A DNA stretch of 64,000 nt. Origin: Nannochloropsis salina CCMP1776. Its lineage: Eukaryota; Sar; Eustigmatophyceae; Eustigmatales; Monodopsidaceae. The notes beneath the pieces are model-generated. The model was not told where the DNA came from, made no database searches, and was given only the letters and a program-made list of their open reading frames with translations. This document shows positions 51,688-63,600 of this stretch, piece after piece; within the stretch, counting starts at the first letter, position 1; each line of letters begins with the position of its first letter. The stretch covers positions 532,230-596,229 of the forward strand of contig SDOX01000021.1 in NCBI GenBank assembly GCA_004565275.1, read 5' to 3'. The position numbers and the translations under genes are program-made.

Positions 51688-52111
51688 GTTGTGGGAACGT
51701 GCAGTGAAATCCGAAGGCGTGTTTGAGTGCAAGCAGCTAGCACTGTGAATCTAAGGTACTTCTTTCAGGATGTCCTGGGGCACGGGTTAGCAAGCAAAAG
51801 ATAGGGCCGGGTCGTTTTGGAGGGTGACAGATGTGACTGAGAATACGAAGGGCTGAAGCTCTATTTTTGATGCGAGACATATGAATAATCTTGTACAGTA
51901 GACTCGGTGGTCATGTGAGCTACAAACAAAGTAAGGCTGCACGAAAAACACTCTAGTCCAAGGCTGCGGTGAGAAGGAGAGCTTCTCCTCTTTCTTCTTT
52001 TACAATAGAATGTCCCAGGTTTCCCACCGGGCGCGGACGCTTTGCACATTTCAGCTTGCGCTGCATGCACGCTTCTCATCAAAATTAATTACTAAAGTGA
52101 GCTGGTATAAG
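51688..52111. other. Convergent 3' region, phosphorylase/LHC
   Basis: No coding signal; presumed 3' untranslated regions. Confidence 0.4.
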
Positions 52112-52783
52112 TTACTGGTAGTAAGGAAAGCCTCCGTTGGTCAGCACAGCCTGCGTAGCGATGCCGCCGAAAGCAAGCATGGCCAGGCGCCCGTTCTTGA
52201 TTTCCGACACCTGGTAGCGTGCGTACTTGGCGGGGTCCTTGCCCAGGCCCAAGGGGTCGAAGCTGAAATCGCCGGCCGCACGATCAGAACCTTTGCTCAT
52301 TTCGTAGATGCCTGCGCCCATCACCACCTCCAGGAAGCCGATGGCCAGGAGCCCTACCGTCATGTCTCCGCTCTTCACGAACACGTCGTGGGCCTGCACG
52401 GCGTTGTACCCCGCGTACTTGGCCACGGGAAGGCGCAGACCCATGTCCACAGCCACCCATCCCAAGACGGCAAGCATAGCAAAGCGCCCGTGCTTGATCT
52501 CAGCCTCCCGGAACCACTTGAGCGCCGAAAGCCCCGTGCGAGACTCGTCCCACTTGGTAGGCACCATCAAGTAGGTGAAGTCAAAATCGATGTCCGACAA
52601 ATTCAGGGGGTCGAATCCAACGTCCGCGGGAAGGGAGCCATCCAGGGCCTTGGGGGCTTCCAGGAAAGGGACGGCCTTGCTCTTCGCAGCCAGCTGGGTC
52701 TGAGGTGCCTTGGGCGCCGAGGGGAGGACAAAAGCAGTAGACATGGCTGCCGTGGCGGCGACAATGAAGACAACAGAGCGCAT
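52112..52783 (-). CDS. Light-harvesting chlorophyll-binding protein, single exon
   Basis: Thylakoid antenna protein, 223 residues. The N-terminus MRSVVFIVAATAAMSTAFVL contains a signal peptide with the TAF plastid motif, and LPSAPKAPQTQL follows. ADVGFDPLNLSD precedes helix 1, which has WFREAEIKHGRFAMLAVLGW (ligating Glu/Arg). A middle helix has VGLLAIGFLEVVMGAG. FDPLGLGKDPAKYARYQVSEIKNGRLAMLAFGGI is helix 3. The KNG-type motif and GFDPL spacing resemble the Lhcr (red-lineage PSI-associated) rather than the FCP group, but that assignment needs a tree. The open frame starts at GTG; ATG 52783 is the start. It has no introns, unlike the LHC gene at 5 kb. Confidence 0.93.
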   Translation of the reverse strand: MRSVVFIVAATAAMSTAFVLPSAPKAPQTQLAAKSKAVPFLEAPKALDGSLPADVGFDPLNLSDIDFDFTYLMVPTKWDESRTGLSALKWFREAEIKHGRFAMLAVLGWVAVDMGLRLPVAKYAGYNAVQAHDVFVKSGDMTVGLLAIGFLEVVMGAGIYEMSKGSDRAAGDFSFDPLGLGKDPAKYARYQVSEIKNGRLAMLAFGGIATQAVLTNGGFPYYQ

Positions 52784-53776
52784 GCTTGAGGTCGGGTGGG
52801 AGGTTGTCACGTGAAGGTACGATCTGGGGATGGAGTAAGGGAGGGTGGATGAAGCGACTTACTACCGAGGATGAACGAGGTTAAGGCCTGAAAGAGGTAA
52901 CCAGTCTTTCTCTGAGGTTTTTCAGTACTTTAAAGGTTGCAGCCTCCAGGTTGCAATGCGGAAATAAGGGGCACACGCCTGAAGCATGGAACATGGCGAA
53001 GCATGCTTAAAGAAATAGCACTGAACAACACATGCGTTAAATATTGGCATGTCACTGTCGAGCACTCTCCATGAAGAAAGGAAACCGAGAACACCTTCAA
53101 AAAGGGCAAAAAAATCGCACGTGAAAGCATTGTGGCAGGAAGATCTCCACCAAGAGAATGGTCGAACATGGTATACAGGGTTCTTCCAAGAAAAAAAGGT
53201 GATTGAGGAGGCTGGCATTGCCACCAGTCGCATAACATTCACTGCGCAAGTAAATTGCGAGCGCACGCACCGTGCGCAAAATTTAGAGGAGAGAAGTTCG
53301 AGAAACGAAGGAATATTGAGACATAGTGAGAAGGAAGGAGGATAGGAGCAGCAGTTGGCCTCGGAAAGATCAAATGCTCAAGCAACCCCGCCGGCGACTA
53401 TCTCCTCCCAGCATCTTTCCGTCCTTGGAATGCCATTTCCTATCATTACATGGTACCAATAATCATATAGAGTGAGCTGCCTTACGAAAAAAAGAGTCTG
53501 GAAACTGTTTGTCTCAGATTTTCGCACAGGGCTGCCACTCACTCCGCGTTCGAGTGCGACAAAGTGCCTAATGAAGGGCATTGCAGACGCCGAAGGCGCA
53601 TGACGGGCTTCGACACTTGCCGTTACTGGGAATGGGCCCGCCCCCCAAGTCGATTCGCACAAGACTGCACACGTTGACTGGTGTGTGTCAAGGTGTCCGT
53701 GAGAAGAGGTCGTTAATTGAAAGGACATGAAGAACCATTACATAATGCTTCGCTGACGTAAGTTAGGAGGCCATCT
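52784..53776. other. Divergent region, LHC/PH-domain gene
   Basis: About 1 kb, presumed LHC promoter and PH-gene leader. No gene or repeat recognised. Confidence 0.4.
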
Positions 53777-56268
53777 ATGCGTCATCCTCATGCGAGGGAA
53801 AAGAGGAAGCGAGAGCGGGCTTACCGGACCAACGGCGGTCTCATCGAAATGCCAAATTCCATGCCAATACCTTTGGGTCGTCAACGGCGCTCTTATCTTT
53901 ATTTCTGCATTCCGAAATGTAGGCCCATGTCCTTAATAGTTGGCGTCGATAAGAATGACGCCAGCGGAGGATTTCGCAGCAATAGAGGACGTGGTCTTTG
54001 TGAAGGAGGACAGCGGGCGGACACTTCTTCCACAGGGCCGACATTGAACGAAGAACATGGAAGGGCTGCTGATCAAGACGGGGAAGACAAGGGCTTTGAC
54101 CTCGCAGCAAGCAATTACGCCTTCAAACGTGCTGCTCCGCCACCGGTTGTCACGAAGGCGGTGCCCGACGTCCCCATTCTCTTCCAAGGATGGGTAGTAG
54201 ATGAGCGGAGGGAGGACTCAAAAGTGAAAAGGTGCGTCGAGACAATTTCCTGTTTTGAAGCGATTTATTTAAACGATCCCTCTCAATCAATGTCCCTGCT
54301 CTCTGGACATCTTTGCGTGCTATTAATCGCCAGCTTACACACAATTCCAGGTTTCTTGTGCTAGAAGGCACGACGTTGACTTTCTACGAAGATGAGAAAA
54401 ACACGAGCCCCGTGGTCGGCCAGGCAAACGTTGAAAAGTTCCATCTTTGTGGGGAATCCATTTTGGACTGTGTTCATTCGCCTGATGACATAAGTAAGCT
54501 TGTCCTAATCGTAAAATGTGGCGGCGGGGCAGGAGCTTTGCCTAGTCGTAATGCCCTTCATTTCTCTTGTGAGGATGGGCAGGATAAAGACGAGTGGATC
54601 GAGCGGATCCAGGAGACAATTGAATCAATCAAGCGACGCAGTGAGCACGAGTCTATCGGAGTCTTTCCCGGGTGCTGCTCGGTCCTGTCAACTCCCACAA
54701 CACGCAACGGCGAGCTGTGCATGCAGGCAGGGACTCCCGCGTCAGAGACGCGACGGCAAGTGTCAGCCCTATCTTCTTCTTCAGGTGGCAAATGTGCCGC
54801 CTTTTCACCCTTCTCAAGGGCAACATTGCAAGCTTTTCATCAGCAAGAGCAGCCAACGCGTGAAGAAACAGAATCAAGTCAAATACAAAAGCAGACGCGT
54901 ACCCATGAAGCCCCTCCTGTCCCATCATCTTGGGCTCTCCCCACCCAGTCGTCCCAAAATTTGCATTCAGCTTCACCTTTGGCGCAAACCCCACCTTGTA
55001 GCACGAACAATACGTCGCTTCCGCAGGCCGTCGATGGAAGACACCCCTCGGCGGGGCAGCAAGGGCCGCAGGGTGTGCATGCGTCACCTATTGCCTTTTC
55101 CTCCTCCCAACACGCTACCCCTTGGGGGAAAAGTGCCGAAGAGAAATCGGGACAAACTCTGAAAGAAAAGGGTCTTACAAGTAACATGAAGGGTTTTAAA
55201 CCCACCTTTCACCTTAAGGCCGGCCAGGCTGGCTCGGTGCATGCAGTCGATGTCGAGACAGGGACTGGGATGGACCCGACCACGGGGGCTGTCCTGGCCG
55301 CAACACTCCAGAGCCTGCCTGCTGCCGCGCAGGAAAAGAGAGAAGCAGCCATCAACCATCCACAAGAGGCGTCCTCAAAGAGGAGGCTGACACTGGATGC
55401 CCTGGAAGAGCTCGAAGGGGGGAAACGCCGGCCCGTCCCGGATCGCGAGGACATAATCAGCATGCAAGAGCGGAAGGAGCGCGTGGAAGAAGGCATGCGA
55501 CGGACTTCGCTTTGTAATTTGATGAACCAACGGGCAGGAGCGGATAGGAGAATTACAAGGGCAGGGGTTGGTTGCAATACCGCGAGTCAATCGCGACACG
55601 GCCATCAAAGCTACCAAGGCTGGGTGAAGATGTTCCGGCGCAAGTGGTTCATGGTCTTGTTGCCTCCAGGGAAGCCTGTGAAAAGCAGTGCGGAGCCCGA
55701 GGAAGCCGTACCACTTAATGGCTCACAATCAGGAAAGGATGCGTTGCCTGGAGTACCTCACGTAGCACGAGCGTCCGACTCAATGATAGTGACAGGAATG
55801 GAGGCACTACCTCGTCTCGCATTATACCATAGTCCGAAAGACCTACAAAACCACAAGCCTCCCAAAGAAATGATAGGTTTATCTGCTGATTCCATCATAG
55901 ACTCTCGCAGATTATCTACCTCTATCAACTCTAGTATCGCCACAAAGAGCAGCGGGAGCAAGACTTCGTCTTCTACAAAACCATGTATCGACGCCGCGGA
56001 GTCCTCGTTTGTCGACACGCAGGAGCCGGACACCGTGATCGACATTTTACTAACAAGCAGTCGAACAGGATTGCTTAAAACCTACACCATTCAGTGCTTT
56101 TCTGTCGAGGAGGAAAATCGATGGATTTCAGAGCTTCAGCAAGAAATTGGCTCGCTGGCAGGCGATGAGGAATACGGAAACAGTCCGAATCTCTTCGACG
56201 GTCTGGATGGCCTTTCCCGCGAGCTCTGTGAACACCTTATGACCCATACGTGCTGCATACTTTCATAA
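53777..56268 (+). CDS. Tandem PH-domain protein with C-terminal CaaX box
   Basis: 790 residues, exons 53777-54231 and 54351-56268 (phase 2). The first PH domain spans the intron: ILFQGWVVDERREDSKVK then RFLVLEGTTLTFYEDEKN ... CEDGQDKDEWIERIQETIESIK (the C-terminal helix with its Trp). Residues about 250-520 are a Ser/Pro/Gln-rich linker. The second PH domain starts GWVKMFRRKWFMVLL and is interrupted by an insert of about 110 residues before TVIDILLTSSRTGLLKTYTIQCFSVEEENRWISELQQEIGSL. The protein ends HTCCILS, fitting a CaaX prenylation box (CILS) next to a second Cys. Together these predict membrane and phosphoinositide targeting. No catalytic domain is visible, and the function is unknown. 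The N-terminal start is uncertain; upstream ATGs in the same frame were not excluded. Confidence 0.8.
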
Positions 56269-56466
56269 CTGATAGTTTCAAAATTGATATTGCCGCGCAT
56301 GCGCATTCCTGCGCGCAAAATTATCAGTTTCTCCATTTTGTCTGCAAATTTCTGTGCCACAATTGCATCTTTCAAGCTTCGGTAAGAAGTTTCATGCATT
56401 TGATAAATTTCAATTTTTAAAGAAACACACAAATGTTTTTCAAAGATTTTGCTCCACTTGCTCACT

Positions 56467-58365
56467 CTACAATTCTTCCTTCATCGCCGCGAAGGCAATG
56501 GCCACGGCTTCTGCGCCCGGGTCATTGTGGCCTTGCGTCACGGAGGGCGACACGTAGTTGGCACGCCCTGCCAACGCGACAAACTTTTTCGTTCTTTCCG
56601 CGCCTACCCTAGCTGCCTCTGCGGCTCTTTTCAAGCCTTCGCGGGCAACCAAAGCCTCGCTTGCGGGCACTAATGCGTCCAACATCGTACGGTACCCTGG
56701 TCGGGCCCCTCCATAGAAAGTCATCCGCTCTATGCCGTGTTGGAGGGCCGTTGCCCATTCTCCTGGCGCAGGTACTGTAGCATGCTCTTCCATGAGGGAG
56801 CGCGCCATAGCACGCAATAAAATTTCGAGAAGTGCTCCAGAAGTCCCACCCATTGAGTCGCTCACGGCATTCGCCAAAGAGGTAACGAATGTAGAGGCAT
56901 TAGGCGGCGGCGTCATGTCTGACTCGCTAGAACACAAAGAAAGAACTGCCCTGGCTCCTCGCTCCAGAGTCACACCGCAATCTCCATCCCCCCCAATGGC
57001 GTCTAGGTCATTCAATTCCTGCTTGGCCTGAATTAAGGCGCGAGCGACAGCCTGACTTGAAGCGAGATACTGCGCCCAGACATCGCAGGGAAGCATCTGT
57101 TGCCCGTGTGCGGCTTGTTCACATGTGGACCCGGCATCTATCTCGGGAGGTAAGGGCACAGGTACAGGGCCACGTTTTACATCTGGGTTTCGTTTTTCCG
57201 CCGAGAGCCACCCGGGCGCCGTGCTGGAGGCATCCAATCGAGCCAACGTCTGAGTCTGAACCCGAAGAATAGTGATCGACACGCCGGCCATCTCAAGGGA
57301 GGTCATGAAGGGTCCCACGAAGATCCGACAGACCCTAGCAAGAATAGGAGGCTCCTCCAGTACCTTCACCGCGCGCCGGACCACTAGGCTCAGCTCGATT
57401 GCAGGCGTCGCTCCCATGTTGTTCACCAGCAAGGCTATGTCTTGATGTGGACTCAACGGAAGATAACCATGTCCTCCGTTCTCTTCAGTGCTGACGATTA
57501 TGCGGACCATTCGCTCGACCAAAGCGTTGACCGGAGAAAGGGGCATACGCTCTATTCCCTCCTCGCCGTGGATCCCCATGCCCATCTCGATGGTATCGCC
57601 GTCTAACCGCACCGAGGGCTCGGAACCAGGTACCGTGCAAACAGAAAGGGCCAGGCCCAAACTGCCCATGTTGGCGATCGCTTCCTCTGCCTCCCGTTTA
57701 ACATCCAGTAACGGTAATCCTGCGGCGGCGGCGGCACCCGCTATCTTGTGCACCAGTACGGTCCCCGCGACCCCCCGCCTGCCCGTGATCCCCTTGCTTG
57801 GAGACAAGGCGCAGTCATCTGCCACCACCACCATCTCAACATGCATGCCCTCGCTCAGTGCTTGCTCGCGAGCCATGCCAAAGTTAAGGAGGTCGCCTGT
57901 GTAGCGCTTGACGATGAGCAGAGACCCCCTGGGCCCTGTCACCGCCCGGATGGCCGCCAAAATGCTCGCAACACTTGGTGAGGCAAATACACCACCAAGA
58001 ACAGCCGCGGTGAGCATTCCGTCTGCAACAAAGCCACAGTGTGCTGGCTCATGGCCACTTCCTCCACCTGAGATGAGCGCTATCTGCTTCGATTTCAGTG
58101 CGTCAAAATCAGTGCGCAAGATGACGTGCAGGCCTTCCAGGCGGGTCAAGGTTTTGGGATGACTCAGCAACATGCCTTCCACCGCTTCCTCGACGATATC
58201 TTTAGGATCATTGATGAGTTTTTTCACTCTACGTTTGTCAATCGCGGCCATGTGTTTAAACCTTCTGACATGAGAAACAGTACTGGTGTGTGAGTTCAAC
58301 GCGCACGAAGGCGGGAGGTTACAATCCAGCATCCGAATATCCTGACTTCGCTTGACCGGTGACAT
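56467..58365 (-). CDS. DAK: Dihydroxyacetone kinase (DAK1/DAK2, single chain)
   Basis: ATP-dependent kinase converting dihydroxyacetone (and often glyceraldehyde) to the phosphate, 632 residues. The N-terminal DhaK domain has KKLINDPKDIVEEAVEGML, ALISGGGSGHEPAHCGFV, VKRYTGDLLNFGMA and MGMGIHGEEG, whose His binds substrate covalently as a hemiaminal. After a linker the DhaL domain has DLDAIGGDGDCGVTLERGARA (Asp triad for Mg-ATP), DSMGGTSGALLEILLRA and GARPGYRTMLDALVPA. Both domains are complete. The frame begins at a TTG; ATG 58365 gives a 38-residue basic leader, while ATG 58251 (MAAIDKRRVKK) starts where homologues start. A mitochondrial presequence is possible with the longer form. Confidence 0.93.
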   Translation of the reverse strand: MSPVKRSQDIRMLDCNLPPSCALNSHTSTVSHVRRFKHMAAIDKRRVKKLINDPKDIVEEAVEGMLLSHPKTLTRLEGLHVILRTDFDALKSKQIALISGGGSGHEPAHCGFVADGMLTAAVLGGVFASPSVASILAAIRAVTGPRGSLLIVKRYTGDLLNFGMAREQALSEGMHVEMVVVADDCALSPSKGITGRRGVAGTVLVHKIAGAAAAAGLPLLDVKREAEEAIANMGSLGLALSVCTVPGSEPSVRLDGDTIEMGMGIHGEEGIERMPLSPVNALVERMVRIIVSTEENGGHGYLPLSPHQDIALLVNNMGATPAIELSLVVRRAVKVLEEPPILARVCRIFVGPFMTSLEMAGVSITILRVQTQTLARLDASSTAPGWLSAEKRNPDVKRGPVPVPLPPEIDAGSTCEQAAHGQQMLPCDVWAQYLASSQAVARALIQAKQELNDLDAIGGDGDCGVTLERGARAVLSLCSSESDMTPPPNASTFVTSLANAVSDSMGGTSGALLEILLRAMARSLMEEHATVPAPGEWATALQHGIERMTFYGGARPGYRTMLDALVPASEALVAREGLKRAAEAARVGAERTKKFVALAGRANYVSPSVTQGHNDPGAEAVAIAFAAMKEEL

Positions 58366-58814
58366 TAGAGAAGTGGCTTCTTTCTTTGAGAACAACTTTC
58401 AGAGAGAATACGCCACATCGAGATTTTACAGTAGCTTTGCACGGGTTGTGGGCCCTTGGAGATGGCCCGCAGGTCGCTGTGCACAGGGCTCGGCGAGGGC
58501 GTGGGCGAGAAAGATACGCTGAAAGCGCCGGTGGCGGTCAGGAAAGCCGTGTTGCCCCGCTTGCACTGCAATCTTGGCGCGGTACAAGCCACAATGGAAA
58601 GGTCGGACTGGTACTTGGTTCCTGCCTCATAAATTTCACGGTATTATGCACGTAGCGATGCATGCTAACGATGAAATGACATTTGAGAGGTGACGGGGGG
58701 AGGCCGAGTATCCTGAAAGCAGACTAGCGGGCCTCGATCTTCGTGGCTTTCATGGCACGCCTCCCGTGCTTTGGCTAACATGTCCTTTAAAAAACAATAC
58801 AGGCCCGTGGAAGA
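58366..58814. other. Divergent promoter region, DAK/GUN4
   Basis: About 450 bases, no coding sequence recognised. Confidence 0.4.
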
Positions 58815-59861
58815 ATGCGAGCAATGAAACGCGTGGGAGCCAGTTATCTGGGTCTCATTCTGTTGTCGAGCCTGCACCAGGTCGCCGCCTTCAGTCCGCT
58901 TGCAGTGCCAGGGGCTTCGAGTGGAAGGCTTTCGACACATTCTCGCGGGACACTGAAGGTGAAGCCGTCGCTGCCATGTAGACCGCTTCTATCTACAGTC
59001 TCGTAAGTAGTTGCGAAAATTGTCCATGTCGACCAGTATGAAAAAGTTGCCCGCGCATGGAGACCTCGCACGAGACAGTTCATTCGCCGTGCTTCTATTT
59101 CAGGGGGAAAGTCCACGGTCCTTCGGGGGCCAAAACATGGTCATCGACTTGAGGAGACATTTTATATACTCATTTCACCTGAAGACACTATGGATATTAG
59201 AACTTTTGCTGGCTGTTCGGCATTTGAGGTTTCCGTAATCCGTGCTTCAATCCTTTGTCCGAATTCATTGACGTATTTCTGTTTCTCTTCTGTTAACTGA
59301 TTTTGTAGGGAATCGACAGATGCGCCTTCGTCCAAAAATACGGCACCCACAATGGAGAAAGATGTGTTGAAGTCGGAGTGCGGGATGGACTACGTGCCCT
59401 TGGCCAACATGTTGCTCATCGGCGACTTTAAAGGAGCGGACCAGTTTACGCGGGATGCCCTCATCCAGATAGCGGGGGAGAATGCGCGGAAACGGGGCTA
59501 CGTGTATTTTACTGAAGTGAAGGGTCTCCCGGAGGCTGACATGGCGACCATCGAGAAGCTTTGGCTCAAGTACAGTAAAGGAAAGTTTGGGTACACGGTC
59601 CAACGCGCGATCTGGAACCAAGTGACAGTTGGCAAGGACTTCGAGCGTTTTTGTCGGAAAATTGGGTGGAATACGGTGGAGAACGGGATTGAACGCAAAC
59701 TCAAGTGGTTTGGAAAGTCAGAATTTATTTATGATTTGGAGAAAGCGCCGGTTGGTCATCTGCCGCTGACTTCCGCGCTTCGGGGGACTTCTCTCCTGAA
59801 AAATCTGTTGACCTACCCCCTATGGGCTACCGAGTGGAACAAGGATGAAAAGAAAGAATAA
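58815..59861 (+). CDS. GUN4: GUN4-domain magnesium-chelatase regulator, plastid-targeted
   Basis: Binds protoporphyrin IX and Mg-protoporphyrin and stimulates Mg-chelatase in chlorophyll synthesis. Exons 58815-59002 and 59309-59861, phase 2, 246 residues; donor GTAAGTAG, acceptor TTTGTAG. Exon 1 has a signal peptide MRAMKRVGASYLGLILLSSL and HQVAAFSPLAVP (ASAF-like VAAF), a bipartite plastid signal. The GUN4 domain begins MDYVPLANMLLIGDFKGADQ and shows FTRDALIQIAGENARKRGY, the acidic loop region GLPEADMATIEKLWLKYSKGKFGYTVQRAIW and FERFCRKIGW, matching the family core. The exon 2 N-terminus before the domain (ESTDAPSSKNTAPTMEKDVL) is a short linker. It lies divergent from the dihydroxyacetone kinase gene. 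Confidence 0.93.
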
Positions 59862-60656
59862 GATGGGGCCCCGAGAGTGAAGCGGGTCAGGATGTGCATA
59901 GGGGCAGAGAGCAGGGCGGGGGGTTGGCGAAGCTGGTATTGTCGAGGGTGGGGGCACGGAGCCGCCGACGATATGCTAGGCAAGGACAACAATTGGTGTA
60001 AAAGCTGAGTCGGGAGGAGAAGATTGGACTCGACAGGGCCTGAGGGCACGGGCAGGCTGCTGGCCCTTTGTAGGATCCAGAAGGGGAAGACAGTTCGCGT
60101 GATGAACCAATTAAGAGTGCGCGCACGTTTGAGAGCGCTTGAGCAATAATTATGCTCCTCACGGGAGACAAAAAGAGCCATGTAAGACATCCGAGGGATC
60201 CATAGCCCTTGAAAATGAAAGATTAGCAAGCATTCTGACGACGCGCACGAAATACCATTTTCTTATTCTGCAACAAAGCGCACATTTCCATGCTTACGCT
60301 GTCTCATTCACTTTGAGCGTGCACTTGCCAAAAATTTATACTCATCATCCCATGGAGCTGTCTCCTCGACCTTTTAATGAAGGAAAATGTGTCCTCGCTC
60401 GCCCAGACCTCGCCAGTCCTCCGGCAGTATCCGAGCGGACACGAGCCCTGTATTTCGGGTAAAGAAAATTATACGGGGCCTTCGACACCCACGCAAGCCA
60501 AAACTCAAATAATAGCAGCTGTATGTGGTATGCCTTGTCTTTTTCGTAATGCTTACACTGACGCACGCCACTCAAGCAGGCTGAAGAACAGCGCACAGGC
60601 GAGAAGAAGATACTTCACGCTCTGGAGCATGCTTGGGACTTACTGAATACGAATAT
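59862..60656. other. Intergenic region, GUN4/PPR
   Basis: About 800 bases between two plus-strand genes. A CA/TG-rich and purine-rich stretch follows the GUN4 stop. No gene recognised. Confidence 0.4.
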
Positions 60657-63600
60657 ATGCCCATTATTATGGTGGAAAGATCATCTAGTAAAGCAACACT
60701 CATATGCGCGATGCTCTGCGCTGCCACTGTCACTGCACAAGCATTTATCGGCCCCAGCGCTCCCTGCTTCAAGCCCTGGATCCTGCGCTTATCTCACCGA
60801 CTGCACGAGACAAGCAACAACCAGGCTGGCACTGCCCCACCGTCCTCTCAGGCAATAGCTCCCTCAAAGAAGCCGTCCTCCTCATTTATCTCACGGACCA
60901 TTCCCCCTTCGGCCTCTGTCGGTGACTTGCTCGAGTACTTAGGGGACCATTCCACACGCCGAAGAGCCGCACGCCGGCTTCTGAGGCAGCCAGAGCAGGT
61001 GCCAGCAGACGGTCTCGTCGCATTGTTGAAGGCAACTTGCAGACTCGGAAACACAAATGGGTCCCAGAAAATTCTGGCCATGCTGCGGGAAACGGGCACG
61101 CAACCGGACGCGGCCCTCTACGAGGCCCTCCTCAGGATCGCCAACAAGCGCTACATGTGGGACCTGTCGCTTGCTCTTCTTAGCGAAGCAGAGCAAATAG
61201 ATGCCCTGACCTTGACGTCGGCCATGCTTGGTGGGACGCTTTACACGTGTCTACAGTGCGCGCGAGCTCAGGAGGCTGTCAAGCTATTGAAACGCTTTGA
61301 ACAGCATGGGGCCACGCCAGGGAGCAATCTGATGGTGCTGATGGTACGGCTGCTGAGTGACAAAAATATGGTGCCAGCCTTAAGGGAGGTCGGAAACGCC
61401 ATTGGCGTGCTGGGTGTAGAGGGCGATGCAAGACTTTACACGGAATTGGTTTCGGCCTTCGGGCGCGCGAGCAGCTATGACGACGTGGTGGCGAGCGCGA
61501 GGCTGGTGGAGGGGACGGGTGTGGTGGAGAAGGGTAGGATCTACAGTACGGCGGTAGCGTCCCTGCTAAAAGGAAATTTGACTGCCCCTGCACGGAAGCT
61601 GTACATCCAAGCGCTTGAAGATGGTGCCGTCATTGGAGGGATGGGGTACGAGGCCCTGGTGGCCGGGGCGGCCGCCTCGACCGACCCTCTGGAGGGTGTC
61701 TTTTACCTCAATGAGATGAGGAAACACGTCGCTTCCGCACCTGCCTCTGACGCGGAGGGAAGCATGGAGACAGGCGTGCTCATACCGGCTCACGTCTACC
61801 GGAGGCTTATAGGCGCCTGTCTTCGCAGCAGGCACCTTTCGGAGGCCGCAGACTTGGTCATCGAGTACTACAGCCAGAGCCCCGCCGCTTTCGCTGATGC
61901 CGTCCCTTTCAACAACCTGGTCAAGGCGATCTGCGACGCGAGTTCCGCGCAGGACCGGGCTCTGGCTGTGCAGGTCTTCGAGGCCCTCTCGGCCGTCCAG
62001 CCCGCCGGAGCTTTCGTCGGGAACTCGTTCACCAGCATGGTCCTGATTGGAGCCTACCGGCGGGTGCAGGAGCTGGACAAGATCGTGGCTATGCACGAGA
62101 GCATGCTCAGGGCGGATGTTGATGTCTGGCTGCCGGCGGCTGGCAACATTATGCACGCATACGCTCGGCAAGGGAAGGTGGAGGAGGAGCTCGACACTTT
62201 TCAAGCCCTGGCGGCTTCGCCCGCCCAGGTCGTCTTGGGTGAATCTCGCAAACACTTGGGAGCAAAAGGTAAGAGGAAAAAGACACCCTCTGCCGCCAAC
62301 CCCTCCCCCTTGCTTGCTTCCTCCACTATCGAGGCTCCCAGCTCCTCAAAGGAGGAGAAGCACCTGTTCCTGTGGAGCCGTATCCTCTCGCGCGCAATGT
62401 ACCTCTCTGCGGAGCTTGGTCGCCTCGACGTGGCATCCCTGGTGCTGGCTCTTCTTCAGAAGTACTCGGGTCTGCGAGCAGCCAGTCCCGCGGATTACAT
62501 GAACCTGATCAAGGCCTTCGGTCAGGCGAAGCGGCCGGGGGACGCGCTACGAGTCCTGCATGTCATGAACCAAGGCAAGGGCGACGCCAAGCCCTCCACC
62601 CTTCACTACAACGCCGTGCTGCACGCGTTTTCGCGAGTGGAGCGTTTGGAAGAAGCGGAGGCGGTTTTCCAAGAGATGAGAATGCGTCAAGTACCGATGG
62701 ACAGCACCACTTTCAACATGCTCATCTCGGGCTTTGAGAGAGCGCGGCAGCCAGATCGGGCGTTGGCCCTCTACGATGAAATGGAGCGGCGGGGTATCCC
62801 CGTCGACAAGTACGTTTTGAACAGTTTGATCAGCGTGACGGCGGACCTTAGGAATCGTACTCTTGCGAACGGACTATTGACACGCCTGAGAACCCTCGCT
62901 GGTGATCCGCAAGAGGCCTGGAATGACGTCATGTTCGGCGCCCACATGCACGCCTTGGTCAAGGCGGATGTGGCCAGTCGACGCGAGGCGCTTGCGCTCC
63001 TAGAAACCTTCAAAGCTGGCGGTCGGACTCCCAATACGATCATGTACAACGAAGCGCTGCACGCCACGTATCGGTTGGTGCGAGAGGATCCTGAGGGCAT
63101 GGCGGAGAAAGCTTTGGGGCTTTACCACGAGATGCTGGCGCAAGGCCAGACCTCCGCACCCTCCCCCCTTACCTACCGCCGTCTATTCAAGTGCTTGAAA
63201 CAAGCTTGCCGCTTTCAGGAGTTGGCGGACGTGGCCGCCTCCCTACCTCGGGAGATGCTGGTTACCCAGGAACGGCTCGGCATTCCTGTGATCGTTGCCT
63301 CCCTGCGTGCGGGCCAGCCAGACCGTGCGCGAGACCTCTTAGGTGACCTCGTCTTAAAGCCCAACACCTCGTACTCGACATACCGATGGGCCACGTTCAT
63401 TTATTGCGCGAAGTTGGATCCGCCCGATGTGGCAGCGGCAGAAACCATTATAGGCTTGGTCGAGGAGCAAGGCTGGAAACCCGACCGAGGATTTTATGCT
63501 TCTTTGTTGCGAGGCTGCTGGTTATCGGCCCCGAAACAAATTGAGAAAGCTTTCGATGTCTATCATAATATGCCGCTTGAATATCAAGGTGGAGACCCCG

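Noticed and set aside
52010-52789. 259-residue plus-strand frame opposite the second LHC gene
   Set aside because: Antisense shadow; the minus strand has the EIKHGR and EIKNGR helices.
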